NCBI RefSeq assembly: GCF_036346855.1
Contig: NZ_CP107841.1
Location: forward strand, 8,498,001-8,562,000
Source: Streptomyces europaeiscabiei
Lineage (GTDB): Bacteria > Actinomycetota > Actinomycetes > Streptomycetales > Streptomycetaceae
Direction of reading: 5' to 3'
DNA length: 64,000 nt
Made by a program: the position numbers and the translations under genes. Shown here piece after piece: positions 18,001 to 27,156 of this stretch (position 1 is its first letter; each line of letters opens with the position of its first letter). The notes beneath the pieces are model-generated. The model was not told the origin of the DNA. It saw only the letters and a program-made list of their open reading frames with translations, and searched no databases.

Positions 18001-18085
18001 TTCACTGTCAAAGAAGCCGTAACGACTGGGTTCGCTGTCAAACGCCTCGATTGGATGACAAAGCGACTGGGTTCGCTGTCAAAGG
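18001..18085 (+). repeat. Short direct repeats containing CTGTCAAA
   Basis: TTCACTGTCAAA at 18001, TTCGCTGTCAAA at 18031 and again at 18072, the last two each preceded by CGACTGGG. Repeats of this kind commonly mark transposase-binding ends. A related TTCTCTGTCAAG occurs at the break of the truncated acetyltransferase near 6864. Confidence 0.5.
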
Positions 18086-18597
18086 ACAGATTCGCCCACG
18101 GCAGACGGGAAAGAGCTCCAAGACACTGGCACCTGCTCCGGGATCATGTCAACGTACAAGACCCCGGAAACACCAGGTCAGCGAGAGTAGCGGGCTTCGA
18201 GTCGGCAAGGCGGCCGGCCATTACGGCAGCCAGCTGGTATCTCACGCTGCACGGCCTCCTCGTAGAGGCCCTGAATAAGGAGCACTACCTGTCGAATGCG
18301 ACTCTCCGATCCGCCCGTTTCGCTGCTCCCCATTCGGTTGGTGACCTGGGCGCGTGGAGCGCACAGGGGCGATAGGACTGTGGTGCCCATTCCACGGCGG
18401 TGACTCTCTGTGTCTGTGTGGCCGGGCTGTTCGGTGAGGGTTTGTTGCAACGCAGCGGACTGCCGGTACTGGGCGGTCCTCACGCACTCGGCCCACCCCG
18501 GAGCCGCACGCAGCCATCCCGGGTTCAGCGTTCCCGGCCCCAGTGTCTGGTCGTACTAGCCGTTCTTCTGAGTCGTGCGGGGCGAAACATAGACCAT

Positions 18598-18624
18598 GAT
18601 CGCCGGTTAGCCAAACCGGCGATC
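18598..18624. repeat. 27-bp hairpin, right copy of an inverted pair
   Basis: Arms GATCGCCGGTT and AACCGGCGATC with loop AGCCA. Its reverse complement differs from the copy at 14516-14542 at one loop base, and similarity extends to about 18579 (the complement of TATGTTTCG). The two copies enclose both insertion sequences. Confidence 0.6.
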
Positions 18625-18854
18625 GTGACGACCATTGAGGGTGTTCGCAGCGGCTGCGCTTGGCGGTGGAGCCGTGGCGGACGCAGTACTGACCTGCCGA
18701 GCCAGCCGACTTCGACCGCACGGCGTCCGTAGCGGCACTCCGAGTCGCGGATTGTCCGCGATTTTTCCCTGCCTCACGACAGGCAACGGCTGGGCCGAGC
18801 ACTGGATTCCGCCCAGCCGGGCTCCCCCCTCCCGCACCCCACAGAGGACCACCG

Positions 18855-19151
18855 ATGCCTGCACGACCTTTCCCTGCCCCCACTGCTTTCTCTGCAGCCG
18901 TACGCACGGCCTTCCTGACCGTGAAGGACGCCGCCGATTACCTCGGCCTCTCACCCCACACCCTCTACGTCTGGCGCCACCGCCGTCAGGGACCGCCGAG
19001 CTTCCGTATGGGCCCCCGCGGTCGCGTCATGTACCGGCGAGAAGCCCTCGACGCCTGGATCTATGAACAGGAGCAGGCCGACTCCCGTTCCAACCGGGCC
19101 CTGAACCCGCTGAGCGCAGATCCACAGCAACGCAGCCGGGTCAGCGCCTGA
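18855..19151 (+). CDS. xis: Excisionase-like helix-turn-helix protein
   Basis: A 98-residue protein with a MerR-like winged helix of the excisionase type: TVKDAADYLGLSPHTLYVW, then RMGPRGRVMYRREALDAW. It lies immediately upstream of the integrase in the same direction (25 bases to the first in-frame TTG, 52 to the preferred start), the standard Xis-Int arrangement of actinobacterial integrative elements. It would bind near the attachment site and favour excision. The ATG at 18855 has an AGAGGACC site upstream. Confidence 0.85.
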   Translation: MPARPFPAPTAFSAAVRTAFLTVKDAADYLGLSPHTLYVWRHRRQGPPSFRMGPRGRVMYRREALDAWIYEQEQADSRSNRALNPLSADPQQRSRVSA

Positions 19152-19203
19152 CGTTCCGTTCGTCATTGAGCACCGTTTGCAGCCCCTCGAAAAGGAGACT
19201 CCC

Positions 19204-20478
19204 CTGGCCGGCTACATCGAAGACCGCTGGATCAAGAAGAAGAAGGACCCGGTCACCGGGAAACGAGAGCGAACCGCCCGCTACGGCAAGGGCAAGCGAT
19301 ACAAGGTCGCCGGCATACCCGGAGTCCGGGACCGATCCTTTGACACCCTGGAGGACGCCAAAGCGTGGCTCCGGCGATCAAGTACCGACCAGGAGCGCGG
19401 CGAGTTCGTCGATCCAAGGGACGGCTCCGTAACGCTCGCTGAATACGTCGAGCGGTACTGGATGCCGGGCGTGCGTGGTGAAGCCAAGACGCGCAAGGGC
19501 ATCAACGAGCGGATTCGGCTACACGTGATACCGCACCTGGGCGATGTATCGCTGAACGAGGTGTCTGCGGCCGAGCTTCGTGCCTACATAGTCAAGCTCG
19601 AAGCCTCGTGCTCGCCGCAGTACGCCCGCAGCATTCTCTCGACGCTGTCGAGCGTCCTAGAGACAGCGGTTGATGACAAGCGTCTTGCTCGGAACCCGAT
19701 GAGGTCCAAGTCGGTCCGATGGCCGAAGCTGCCCGATGAGCGTCGCGAGGCGTGGCCTGAGGCGTTGGCTCGGAGGGTGCGTGATGAGATCAGCCAGAGA
19801 CACCGTATAGCGGTAATTCTTGGGCTTGGGTGCGGTCTGCGCCAGGGCGAAGTCTTCGGCCTGAGCATGGAGGACGTCGACCACGCGCGCGGAGTGCTCC
19901 ACGTCCGACGTCAGGTGCAAATAGTCAATGGCCGGAAGTACTTTACGCTTCCAAAGGGTGGCAAAACCCGCGTTGCGGACATGCCGCGCTCCGTGTCCGA
20001 CGAGCTGGTGAAGCATGCCAGGGCATACCCCGGCGACAAGGTCGAGCTTCCCTGGGGCGGTCCTGAGTTGGACAGGGAGCGGAAGAAGTTCGGCCTCGTA
20101 CTGACAACGAAGTACGGGAACGCGATCGCCGCCAACACGTGGAACACCGAGATCTGGAAGCCTGCCTTGGCTAGGGCAGGTGTCATCCCTCCGCGTGTCA
20201 AGGGGGCGAAACCTTGGCAGTGGCAAGCGGCACCGAAGGACGGGTTCCATGTGCTGAGGCACACGTACGCGTCCCTCGTGCTGGAGGCAGGAGAGTCGGT
20301 CGTCACACTCGCCAAGTGGTTGGGGCATTCATCGCCGACCATCACGCTCGATCACTACGCGCACTTCATGCCGGAGGCGGGGAAGAAGGGGCGCAGGGCG
20401 ATCGATAGCCTGTTGGGGGAGCGGGCCGAGGAGAGTTCCGGTCCAAACTCCCCAGATTCTCCCCAGGCCCGATCCTGA
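19204..20478 (+). CDS. int: Tyrosine integrase of an integrative element
   Basis: A phage/ICE-type tyrosine recombinase of about 424 residues: N-terminal arm-binding domain, SAM-like core domain (about 80-170), catalytic domain with Arg in GLRQGE, HVLRHTYAS, LGHSSPTITLDHY (Tyr nucleophile), then a Ser/Pro tail. The start is unusual: AAAGGAGA at 19191-19198 sits 5 bases before an in-frame CTG at 19204 (LAGYIEDRW, where relatives usually begin); the only other in-frame start is a TTG at 19177 without a good site. The stop lies 49 bases before the gamma-glutamyltransferase start, so the attachment site may lie in that gap. No tRNA gene is present. Confidence 0.88.
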   Translation: MAGYIEDRWIKKKKDPVTGKRERTARYGKGKRYKVAGIPGVRDRSFDTLEDAKAWLRRSSTDQERGEFVDPRDGSVTLAEYVERYWMPGVRGEAKTRKGINERIRLHVIPHLGDVSLNEVSAAELRAYIVKLEASCSPQYARSILSTLSSVLETAVDDKRLARNPMRSKSVRWPKLPDERREAWPEALARRVRDEISQRHRIAVILGLGCGLRQGEVFGLSMEDVDHARGVLHVRRQVQIVNGRKYFTLPKGGKTRVADMPRSVSDELVKHARAYPGDKVELPWGGPELDRERKKFGLVLTTKYGNAIAANTWNTEIWKPALARAGVIPPRVKGAKPWQWQAAPKDGFHVLRHTYASLVLEAGESVVTLAKWLGHSSPTITLDHYAHFMPEAGKKGRRAIDSLLGERAEESSGPNSPDSPQARS

Positions 20479-20527
20479 GTGCGGATTCGACCGTCCGACG
20501 CGCGTAAACAGCGAGGTGAGACCCCGT

Positions 20528-22390
20528 ATGTTCACCACTCGACCGACGCTCCAGGGGACCTTCGGCATGGTGTCCTCCACGCACTGGCTGGCCTCCCAGT
20601 CGGCGATGGCGGTCCTGGAGGACGGTGGCAACGCGTTCGACGCGGCCGTGGCGGCGGGCTTCGTCCTGCACGTCGTGGAACCCCACCTCAACGGGCCCGC
20701 CGGCGAGGTGCCCATCGTCCTCGCGCCCGCGGACGGTGAGGTCCGCGTGTTGTGCGGACAGGGCGTGGCCCCCGCCGGGGCGTCGGTCGAGCACTACCGG
20801 GGGCTCGGGCTGGAGCTGGTGCCCGGCACGGGGCCGCTGGCCGCCGCCGTGCCGGGCGCGTTCGACGCGTGGATGCTCCTTCTGCGCGACCACGGCACCA
20901 AGGACCTGGCGGACGTCCTGAAGTACGCCGTCGGGTACGCGCAGGACGGTCACGCGCCCGTGGAGAACGTGGGGGCGACGGTCGAGTCCGTGCGGGACCT
21001 CTTCGAGAAGGAGTGGCTGTCGTCGGCGGAGGTGTACCTGCCGGGCGGGCGGGCGCCCCGCCCCGGTGAGCTGTTCCGCAATCCGGCCCTGGCCGCGACC
21101 TGGCGAAGGCTGCTCGCCGAGGTCGAGGGGGCGGGCGGCCGGGAGGCCCGTATCGAGGCGGCGCGCGAGGTGTGGCGCTCCGGCTTCATCGCCGAGGCCC
21201 TCGTCCGGCAGGCCGGGCGGCCCACCCTGGACACCAGCGGCGAACGGCACACCGGGACGCTCACCCCGGCCGACCTCGCCGCCTGGTCCGCGTCCTACGA
21301 GGCCCCGGCGACGTACGACTGGAACGGCTGGACCCTGTGCAAGGCCGGCCCTTGGAGCCAGGGCCCGGTCCTCCTCCAGCAACTGGCCCTGCTGCCGCCC
21401 GACCTGCCCGCGTACGGGTCCGCCGACTACGTGCACCTCCTCATCGAGGGCTGCAAGCTCGCCATGGCGGACCGGGAGGCCTGGTACGGGGACGCGGCGC
21501 CGGTGCCGCTCGACGAGCTGCTGTCCGACGAGTACAACGCCGGGCGGCGGGCGCTCGTCGGCGGGACGGCGTCGTACGAGCTGCTGCCGGGTGAGCCGGG
21601 GGGCCGTGCTCCGCGACTGAGCGTGCACGCGCGCGTGGTGGCCACCGATGAGCCGGGCTTCAGTCCCATGGGCGCCGGTGAGCCCACGGTCGCCAAGGGG
21701 CTCGGGGGCGCCGGTGAGCCCACCGTCGCCAGGGGTCCTCGGTCACCGGTGCCGGGGGAGCCCGAGGTCGCGGCGGACGGGAGCACCCGGGGCGACACCT
21801 GCCACCTCGACATCGTCGACCGCTGGGGCAACATGGTCGCCGCCACGCCCAGCGGCGGCTGGCTGCAGTCCAACCCGGTGGTGCCCGAGCTGGGCTTCCC
21901 GCTCGGCACCCGGCTGCAGATGGCCTGGCTGGACGAGGGGCTGCCCAACTCCCTCACCCCCGGGCGTCGGCCGCGCACCACGCTCACCCCGTCGCTGGCG
22001 CTGCGCGACGGTGTGCCGGTCATGGCCTTCGGCACGCCGGGCGGCGACCAGCAGGACCAGTGGCAGCTGCACTTCTTCCTGGCCGTGGCCCTGCGCCCGC
22101 CGGTCCGCGGCGGCCTCGACCTCCAGGGCGCCATCGACGCCCCGAACTGGCACAACGACAGCTTCCCCGGCTCCTTCTACCCGCGCGGCATGCGGCCCGG
22201 CAGCGTCACCGTCGAGTCCCGCATGCCCCCGGAGACCGTCGCCGAACTGCGTCGGCGCGGCCACGACGTCGTCGTCGGTCAGGCATGGTCCGAGGGCAGG
22301 CTGTGTGCGGTCGCACGGGACCCGGCGACCGGGGTGCTGTCGGCGGCGGCGAATCCGCGCGGGATGCAGGGATACGCGGTCGGGCGCTGA
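20528..22390 (+). CDS. ggt: Gamma-glutamyltransferase family protein
   Basis: A 620-residue Ntn-hydrolase of the gamma-glutamyltranspeptidase family, which transfers or hydrolyses gamma-glutamyl groups and usually self-cleaves before a Thr. N-terminal SSTHWLASQSAMAVL and GGNAFDAAVAAGFVL are typical. The candidate nucleophile Thr lies in RGDTCHLDIVDRWGNMV, followed by the small-subunit GGDQQDQWQLHFFLA. No signal peptide is seen, unlike secreted homologues. A 36-base direct repeat (21670 and 21706) inserts repeated AGEPTVA peptides just before the cleavage region. The ATG at 20528 is preferred; GTG at 20516 is also in frame. It lies next to the integrase. Confidence 0.85.
   Translation: MFTTRPTLQGTFGMVSSTHWLASQSAMAVLEDGGNAFDAAVAAGFVLHVVEPHLNGPAGEVPIVLAPADGEVRVLCGQGVAPAGASVEHYRGLGLELVPGTGPLAAAVPGAFDAWMLLLRDHGTKDLADVLKYAVGYAQDGHAPVENVGATVESVRDLFEKEWLSSAEVYLPGGRAPRPGELFRNPALAATWRRLLAEVEGAGGREARIEAAREVWRSGFIAEALVRQAGRPTLDTSGERHTGTLTPADLAAWSASYEAPATYDWNGWTLCKAGPWSQGPVLLQQLALLPPDLPAYGSADYVHLLIEGCKLAMADREAWYGDAAPVPLDELLSDEYNAGRRALVGGTASYELLPGEPGGRAPRLSVHARVVATDEPGFSPMGAGEPTVAKGLGGAGEPTVARGPRSPVPGEPEVAADGSTRGDTCHLDIVDRWGNMVAATPSGGWLQSNPVVPELGFPLGTRLQMAWLDEGLPNSLTPGRRPRTTLTPSLALRDGVPVMAFGTPGGDQQDQWQLHFFLAVALRPPVRGGLDLQGAIDAPNWHNDSFPGSFYPRGMRPGSVTVESRMPPETVAELRRRGHDVVVGQAWSEGRLCAVARDPATGVLSAAANPRGMQGYAVGR
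21670..21741 (+). repeat. 36-base tandem duplication inside the gamma-glutamyltransferase gene
   Basis: GGGCGCCGGTGAGCCCAC recurs 36 bases later (21670 and 21706) with near-identical following bases, giving GAGEPTVAKGLG then GAGEPTVARGP in the protein; a third, weaker PGEPEVA follows. The unit length keeps the frame. It sits in the linker before the autocleavage site, where length is probably tolerated. Confidence 0.7.
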
Positions 22391-22508
22391 GCGCAGGCGG
22401 GTCCCCGGCTCTCGGCGGACGCCGGCCCGCCCCGGGTGTTCACGGCGATTCCATGCCGAATACACCGAACCGGTGGGGATTGTCAGTGCCGCGTGCTGTC
22501 ATGGAGGC

Positions 22509-23354
22509 ATGATCGAAGACAACGAAACCATCGACGAGTTTCTCGCCCGGCACGCCTCGGACGTCGAGGAAGCGATCCGCAAGGCCGCCGCCGCGGAGAT
22601 CATGCCGCGCTTCCGGCAGCTCGCCGCGCACGAGATCGACCAGAAGAACGGCCCGCACGACCTGGTGACCGACGCCGACCGCAAGGCCGAGCTGTACCTG
22701 ACGGAGGCGCTCTCCGCGCTGCTGCCCGGCTCGGTCGTGGTCGGCGAGGAGGCGGTGCACGCCGACCCCGCGTCGTACGAGGCCATTCAGGGCGACGCGC
22801 CGGTCTGGATCGTGGATCCGGTGGACGGCACCCGCCAGTTCGTGCGCGGCGAACCCGGCTTCTGCACCCTCGTCGCCCTCGCCCACGGCGGGGTCCTGCG
22901 CGCGTCCTGGACGTACGCGCCCGCCCTCGACCGGCTCGCCGTGGCGATACGCGGCCAGGGTGCCACCCTCGACGGTGAGCCCCTGCACGCCGGCTCGCCG
23001 GACCCCGGCCGTGACCTCGACATCGCCACCTCCCACCCGGACTACACCACGGAGGAGCAGAAGCGGGCCCTGCTCGGCCTCTGGACGGACGGTGTGGCCC
23101 CGCGTTCCTGTGGTTCGGCCGGGCTGGAGTATCTCGCCATCGCCGAGGGCCGGTTGGACGCGACCGCGTTCTCCTGGGAGGCGGCCTGGGACCACGCGGC
23201 GGGCCTTCTCCTCGTCGAGGAGGCGGGCGGCGCCCATCTCACCCTGGCCGGCGAGCCCTTCCGCATAACCGGCGGCAACGCACTCCCCTTCACCACGGCC
23301 CGGGACGCGGCCACGGCCCGCCGGGTGGCGGGGCTGCTGTCGGGCGGTGCCTGA
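22509..23354 (+). CDS. Inositol-monophosphatase-family phosphatase (histidinol-phosphatase-like)
   Basis: A 281-residue metal-dependent sugar phosphatase. Motifs in order: [16 protein letters not shown] (metal Glu near residue 80), DPVDGTRQF (DPxDGT metal site near 102) and [10 protein letters not shown] (WDxAAG) near the C-terminus. This family includes inositol monophosphatase, HisN-type histidinol phosphatase and CysQ; the sequence alone does not choose between them, although HisN-like members are common in actinomycetes. The GGAGG lies only one base before the ATG, so a leaderless or differently initiated mRNA is possible. Orientation matches the gamma-glutamyltransferase gene, with a 118-base gap. 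Confidence 0.82.
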   Translation: MIEDNETIDEFLARHASDVEEAIRKAAAAEIMPRFRQLAAHEIDQKNGPHDLVTDADRKAELYLTEALSALLPGSVVVGEEAVHADPASYEAIQGDAPVWIVDPVDGTRQFVRGEPGFCTLVALAHGGVLRASWTYAPALDRLAVAIRGQGATLDGEPLHAGSPDPGRDLDIATSHPDYTTEEQKRALLGLWTDGVAPRSCGSAGLEYLAIAEGRLDATAFSWEAAWDHAAGLLLVEEAGGAHLTLAGEPFRITGGNALPFTTARDAATARRVAGLLSGGA

Positions 23355-23613
23355 CCCGGGGACCTGGCTTCGGGGCCGGGGTTCGGGGCCCGCGGAGCGT
23401 TGCCCGGCAGGGTCCGGCGGCCGCGGTGCCTCCCGGGCGGTCGTGGCCGGAGCGGTGGAGTGGAACGAGGCGAAGCGGAACCGGCGCGTCCGTCGGCGGG
23501 GCCCACCCTTGCCCGGGCCTGTCGGTGGCCGGGCATATCCTGAGCGCAGGCCTGTCCGTGGGCGGGGATTCCGCCGACGGAGTTTGGCCATCGGCTGACG
23601 AAGGGGTCCGGAC

Positions 23614-25035
23614 GTGCCGTCGATGCTCGACGCGGTGGTGGTGGGGGCGGGGCCGAACGGCCTGACGGCTGCCGTGGAGCTGGCCCGCCGCGGGTTCTCC
23701 GTGGCCGTGTTCGAGGCGAAGTCCACCGTGGGAGGGGGCTCCCGCACCGCGGAGCTGACCCTGCCCGGCTTCCGTCACGACCCCTGCGCGGCCGCGCACC
23801 CGCTCGGTGTCAACTCACCCGCGTTCAAGGCGATGCCCCTCCACCGCTACGGCCTGGAGTGGCTGCACGCCGAGCTGCCGATGGCGCACCCCTTCCCCGA
23901 CGGCTCGGCGGCGGTGCTGTCGCGCTCGGTGGGGGAGACGGCCGCCTCGTTCGGGCCGCGTGACGCGGGCACGTACCGCAGACTGGTCGAGCCGTTCCTG
24001 CCCAGGTGGGACACGCTCGCCCGGGACTTCATGTCGCTGCCGCTGTCCGCGCTGCCCCGCGACCCGGTCACCCTCGCCCGCTTCGGCCTGGTGGGCCTGC
24101 CGCCGTCGACGTGGCTGATGCGGCGCTTCAAGGACGAGCGGGCCAAGGCACTGTTCGCCGGACTGGTCGCCCATGTCATCGCCCCGCTCGGCGGCCTCGC
24201 CACCGGTGCCGTCGGCCTGGTCTTCGCGCTGGCCGCGCACGCCGCCGGCTGGCCGGTCGCGCGGGGCGGCTCGCAGGCCATCTCCGACGCGCTCACCGCG
24301 TATCTGAAGGACCTCGGCGGCACCGTCCACACCGACTACGAGGTCAAGCGGCTCGACGATCTGCCGCCCGCGCGCGCGTACGTCTTCGACACCTCGCCCA
24401 CCGCGCTGGCCCGGATCGCGGGCTTCGGCAGCTACTACGAGCAGTACCGCTACGGCGCGAGCGTCTTCAAGCTCGACTACGCGCTGGACGGCCCCGTGCC
24501 GTGGACCGCCGAGGAGGCGCGCCGCGCCGGCACCGTCCAGGTCGGGGCGAGCAAGGCCGAGATCGGCGCGGCGCTCGACGCGGCCTCCCGGCACGGCCGG
24601 GCGCCCGACGCGCCGTTCCTGATCACCGTGCAGCCCAGCCTGGTCGATCCGAGCCGGGCACCCGAGGGCAAGCACGTCTTCTGGGCGTACGGCCATGTCC
24701 CGAACGGCTGGACGGGCGACCTGACGGACGCCGTCGAGCGGCAACTGGAGCGTTTCGCCCCGGGGTTCCGCGACCGCGTCCTCGCGCGTGCCACCGCCGG
24801 CCCGCCCGAACTCGCCGCGCACAACGCGAACTACGTGGGCGGCGACATCGCCTGCGGCGCCGCCTCCGGACTGCAGCTGCTGCTCCGCCCCAGGCTCTCG
24901 CTCCACCCGTACAGCACCCCGCACCCGGCCGTCTTCATCTGTTCCTCGGCGACCCCGCCCGGCCCCGGCGTGCACGGTATGTCCGGACACAACGCGGCCA
25001 AGGCGGTCTGGCGGAGGCTGCGGCAGGAACCCTGA
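23614..25035 (+). CDS. FAD-dependent phytoene-desaturase-like oxidoreductase
   Basis: A 473-residue flavoprotein. The N-terminal dinucleotide fold reads [19 protein letters not shown], followed by [14 protein letters not shown], the substrate-domain start typical of CrtI-like oxidoreductases; the C-terminal flavin motif is [19 protein letters not shown]. No other carotenoid gene is nearby, so carotenoid synthesis is not implied; most members of this clade have unknown substrates. GTG at 23614 has GAAGGGG 8 bases upstream; ATG at 23623 is the alternative. The ebo-type cluster starts 109 bases downstream. Confidence 0.8.
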   Translation: MPSMLDAVVVGAGPNGLTAAVELARRGFSVAVFEAKSTVGGGSRTAELTLPGFRHDPCAAAHPLGVNSPAFKAMPLHRYGLEWLHAELPMAHPFPDGSAAVLSRSVGETAASFGPRDAGTYRRLVEPFLPRWDTLARDFMSLPLSALPRDPVTLARFGLVGLPPSTWLMRRFKDERAKALFAGLVAHVIAPLGGLATGAVGLVFALAAHAAGWPVARGGSQAISDALTAYLKDLGGTVHTDYEVKRLDDLPPARAYVFDTSPTALARIAGFGSYYEQYRYGASVFKLDYALDGPVPWTAEEARRAGTVQVGASKAEIGAALDAASRHGRAPDAPFLITVQPSLVDPSRAPEGKHVFWAYGHVPNGWTGDLTDAVERQLERFAPGFRDRVLARATAGPPELAAHNANYVGGDIACGAASGLQLLLRPRLSLHPYSTPHPAVFICSSATPPGPGVHGMSGHNAAKAVWRRLRQEP

Positions 25036-25144
25036 GCCGACATCGGCGAGATGTCATCGGCGCAGCGAAGCAACATCACGAATCGACAAAGGTCTTCACA
25101 TGTTCTCCGTGTGAATGTTCAAGTCATGTGGGTAAGTTGCCGCC

Positions 25145-26215
25145 ATGAAAGATCGGAGAGCGGTACCGGGCTCCGGCTCGCGACGTGCCGTGGGCCTCGC
25201 CGACCTCGCACAACTCGTGCGCGCACCGGCCGCCTTGAGCGTCCCGGGCGATGTGCTCGCGGGTGCCGCCGCCGCAGGGCGCCCGCTGGGTGGGCGGACG
25301 TTCGGGGTGATGGCCTCATCCGTCTGCCTCTACTGGGCCGGCATGGCCCTCAACGACTACGCCGACGCCACGATCGACGCGGTCGAGCGCCCCGAGCGCC
25401 CCGTCCCGTCGGGCCGTGTCCCGCGCGGCACCGCCCTCGCCGTCGCGGGTGCCCTGACCGCCGGGGGCCTCGCGCTCGCCGCGGCCGCCGGAGGCCGCCG
25501 TGGTCTTCTGGGAGCGCTTCCGCTGGCCGGCGCCGTCTGGGCGTACGACCTGAAACTCAAGTCCACCCCGGCGGGCCCGGCCGCCATGGCCTCCGCGCGT
25601 GCCCTGGACGTCCTCGGGGGCGCCCTGGCCGCCGGGCGCGGGACGGACCGCACGACCGGAACCGGTGCCGCCCTGCTGCGTGGTGCCGTCCCCGCCGCGC
25701 TGGTCGGCGCCCACACCTACACGCTGACCGCGCTCAGCCGCCACGAGATCTCGGGCGCCCCCGCCCGGCTGCCGGCCGCGACCCTCGCCGCTTCCACGGC
25801 CACCGCCCTCGCCGCCGCACTCCCGGCCGTCCGTACGGCCGTCGCCTGGCATGCCGGGCGCCTGCCGGCGGGCGACGCGACCACCACCCGCGCCGCGCCC
25901 GGCACGACGGCCGCGGGCGCCAGGACACGAGGTTCGGCCGTGACCGCGGGCGTTTCGCCCTCGACCGCGGCACGGGCCGTCGTGGTCGCCGCCGGGGCCC
26001 TCGCCTACCTCGGCAGCTACGGAACGGCACAGGCCCGTGCCGTACGGGAACCGTCGGGCGAGAACGTACGGCGGGCCGTCGGGGCCGGGATCCTCGGGCT
26101 GATGCCCCTGCAGGCGGCGCTGACCGCACGGAGCGGAGCCACGGCCGCGGCGGCGGCCCTGGGCGTCGTACACCCCCTCGCGCGACGGCTCGCCCGGCGC
26201 ATCTCCCCCACCTGA
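25145..26215 (+). CDS. eboC: UbiA-type prenyltransferase, EboC-like
   Basis: A 356-residue multi-pass membrane protein of the UbiA superfamily. The first Asp-rich motif NDYADATIDAVERP binds prenyl diphosphate; the second region is YDLKLKSTPAG. About seven to nine hydrophobic segments rich in Ala/Gly/Leu follow. The gene context (eboA, eboB, eboE, eboF downstream) identifies it as EboC. In cyanobacteria ebo genes help move a secondary-metabolite precursor to the periplasm; the lipid attached by EboC is not known to me. It lies 34 bases from the next gene. Confidence 0.82.
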   Translation: MKDRRAVPGSGSRRAVGLADLAQLVRAPAALSVPGDVLAGAAAAGRPLGGRTFGVMASSVCLYWAGMALNDYADATIDAVERPERPVPSGRVPRGTALAVAGALTAGGLALAAAAGGRRGLLGALPLAGAVWAYDLKLKSTPAGPAAMASARALDVLGGALAAGRGTDRTTGTGAALLRGAVPAALVGAHTYTLTALSRHEISGAPARLPAATLAASTATALAAALPAVRTAVAWHAGRLPAGDATTTRAAPGTTAAGARTRGSAVTAGVSPSTAARAVVVAAGALAYLGSYGTAQARAVREPSGENVRRAVGAGILGLMPLQAALTARSGATAAAAALGVVHPLARRLARRISPT

Positions 26216-26249
26216 ACCAGTACCAGACCTCCGCAGGAGGAAAGCCGGA

Positions 26250-27098
26250 ATGACCCCACCCCCCTTACCCCTCAGATTCGGCTACGGGACCAACGGCTTC
26301 ACCAACCACCGGCTCGGCGACGTCCTCGCGGTCCTCGCCGACCTCGGCTACGACGGCGTCGCGCTCACCCTCGACCACGGTCACCTCGACCCGTACGCGG
26401 ACGACCTGCCCCGGCGGGTGGACGCGGTCGCCCGGGACCTGGCCCGGCACGGACTCGACGTGACGGTCGAGACCGGCGCCCCCTACCTCCTCGACCCCTG
26501 GGGCAAGCACCGTCCGACGCTCATGGCGGACGGGGCCGAGCGCAGGATCGACCTGCTGCGGCGGGCCGTACGCATCGCCGCCGACCTCGGCTCGCCCACC
26601 GTCCATCTGTGCAGCGGCCCCGCCCCGGACCACGGACTGCCGGAGCGCGACGCGTGGAAGCGGCTCGCGGCGGGCGTCGAGACCGTTCTGGACACGGCGG
26701 GGGAGTACGGCGTCTCGCTGGCCTTCGAACCGGAGCCGTACATGTTCGTCGACACCGTGGAACGCTGCCTGGAACTCGCCGAGATGGTCGGCGGACACGA
26801 ACTGTTCGGGATCACCCTCGACGTGGGGCACGCGCACTGCGTGGAGGACCGGACCGTTCTGGAGTGCGTCCGCCTCGCAGGCCCGCGCCTGCTGAACGTG
26901 CAGATCGAGGACATGCGGCGGGGCGTCCACCAGCACCTCGAACTCGGCGCCGGCGAGATCGACTTCCCACCCGTGCTCGCCGCCCTCCAGGACCTCGACC
27001 ACCGCGGACTGGTCTCCGTGGAGATCCAGGGCGGTTCCCTCGACGCCCCCGAAGTGGCCCGTCGCTCGCTGGACTTCCTCCGCGCGGCGACGGCCTGA
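26250..27098 (+). CDS. Sugar-phosphate isomerase/epimerase-like TIM-barrel protein
   Basis: A 282-residue xylose-isomerase-like (AP-endonuclease-2 fold) barrel. Metal-ligand segments are visible in order: AFEPEP, LDVGHAHCVED, QIEDMRRGVHQHLELG, SVEIQGG. A GGAGGAAA ribosome site precedes the ATG. It sits between eboC and eboA, and resembles the later EboE gene in fold and in the FEPEP motif, so the cluster carries two such barrels. It is likely to act on a polyol or sugar-type intermediate of the same pathway; the substrate is unknown. Confidence 0.8.
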   Translation: MTPPPLPLRFGYGTNGFTNHRLGDVLAVLADLGYDGVALTLDHGHLDPYADDLPRRVDAVARDLARHGLDVTVETGAPYLLDPWGKHRPTLMADGAERRIDLLRRAVRIAADLGSPTVHLCSGPAPDHGLPERDAWKRLAAGVETVLDTAGEYGVSLAFEPEPYMFVDTVERCLELAEMVGGHELFGITLDVGHAHCVEDRTVLECVRLAGPRLLNVQIEDMRRGVHQHLELGAGEIDFPPVLAALQDLDHRGLVSVEIQGGSLDAPEVARRSLDFLRAATA

Positions 27099-27156
27099 CC
27101 CGACCCGACGACCACCGTCCCGTCACGTCCTCCACCCCACAGGAGGTTGTTCCGTC

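Larger units (their letters stand above)
18000..18854. other. Non-coding region with short repeats and a hairpin
   Basis: No gene is recognised in about 850 bases. The left edge has three TTC(A/G)CTGTCAAA motifs (18001, 18031, 18072), two of them within a longer GACTGGGTTCGCTGTCAAA repeat 41 bases apart. The hairpin at 18598-18624 is the second copy of the one at 14.5 kb. The region probably consists of transposon-end debris upstream of the excisionase gene. Confidence 0.5.

Noticed and set aside
20479..20527. tRNA or tmRNA attachment site beside the integrase
   Set aside because: The gap is only 49 bases and contains no cloverleaf or TPsiC-arm sequence.
23614..25035. Carotenoid biosynthesis locus
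   Set aside because: Only one CrtI-like flavoprotein is present, with no phytoene synthase or cyclase; it was named only by family.
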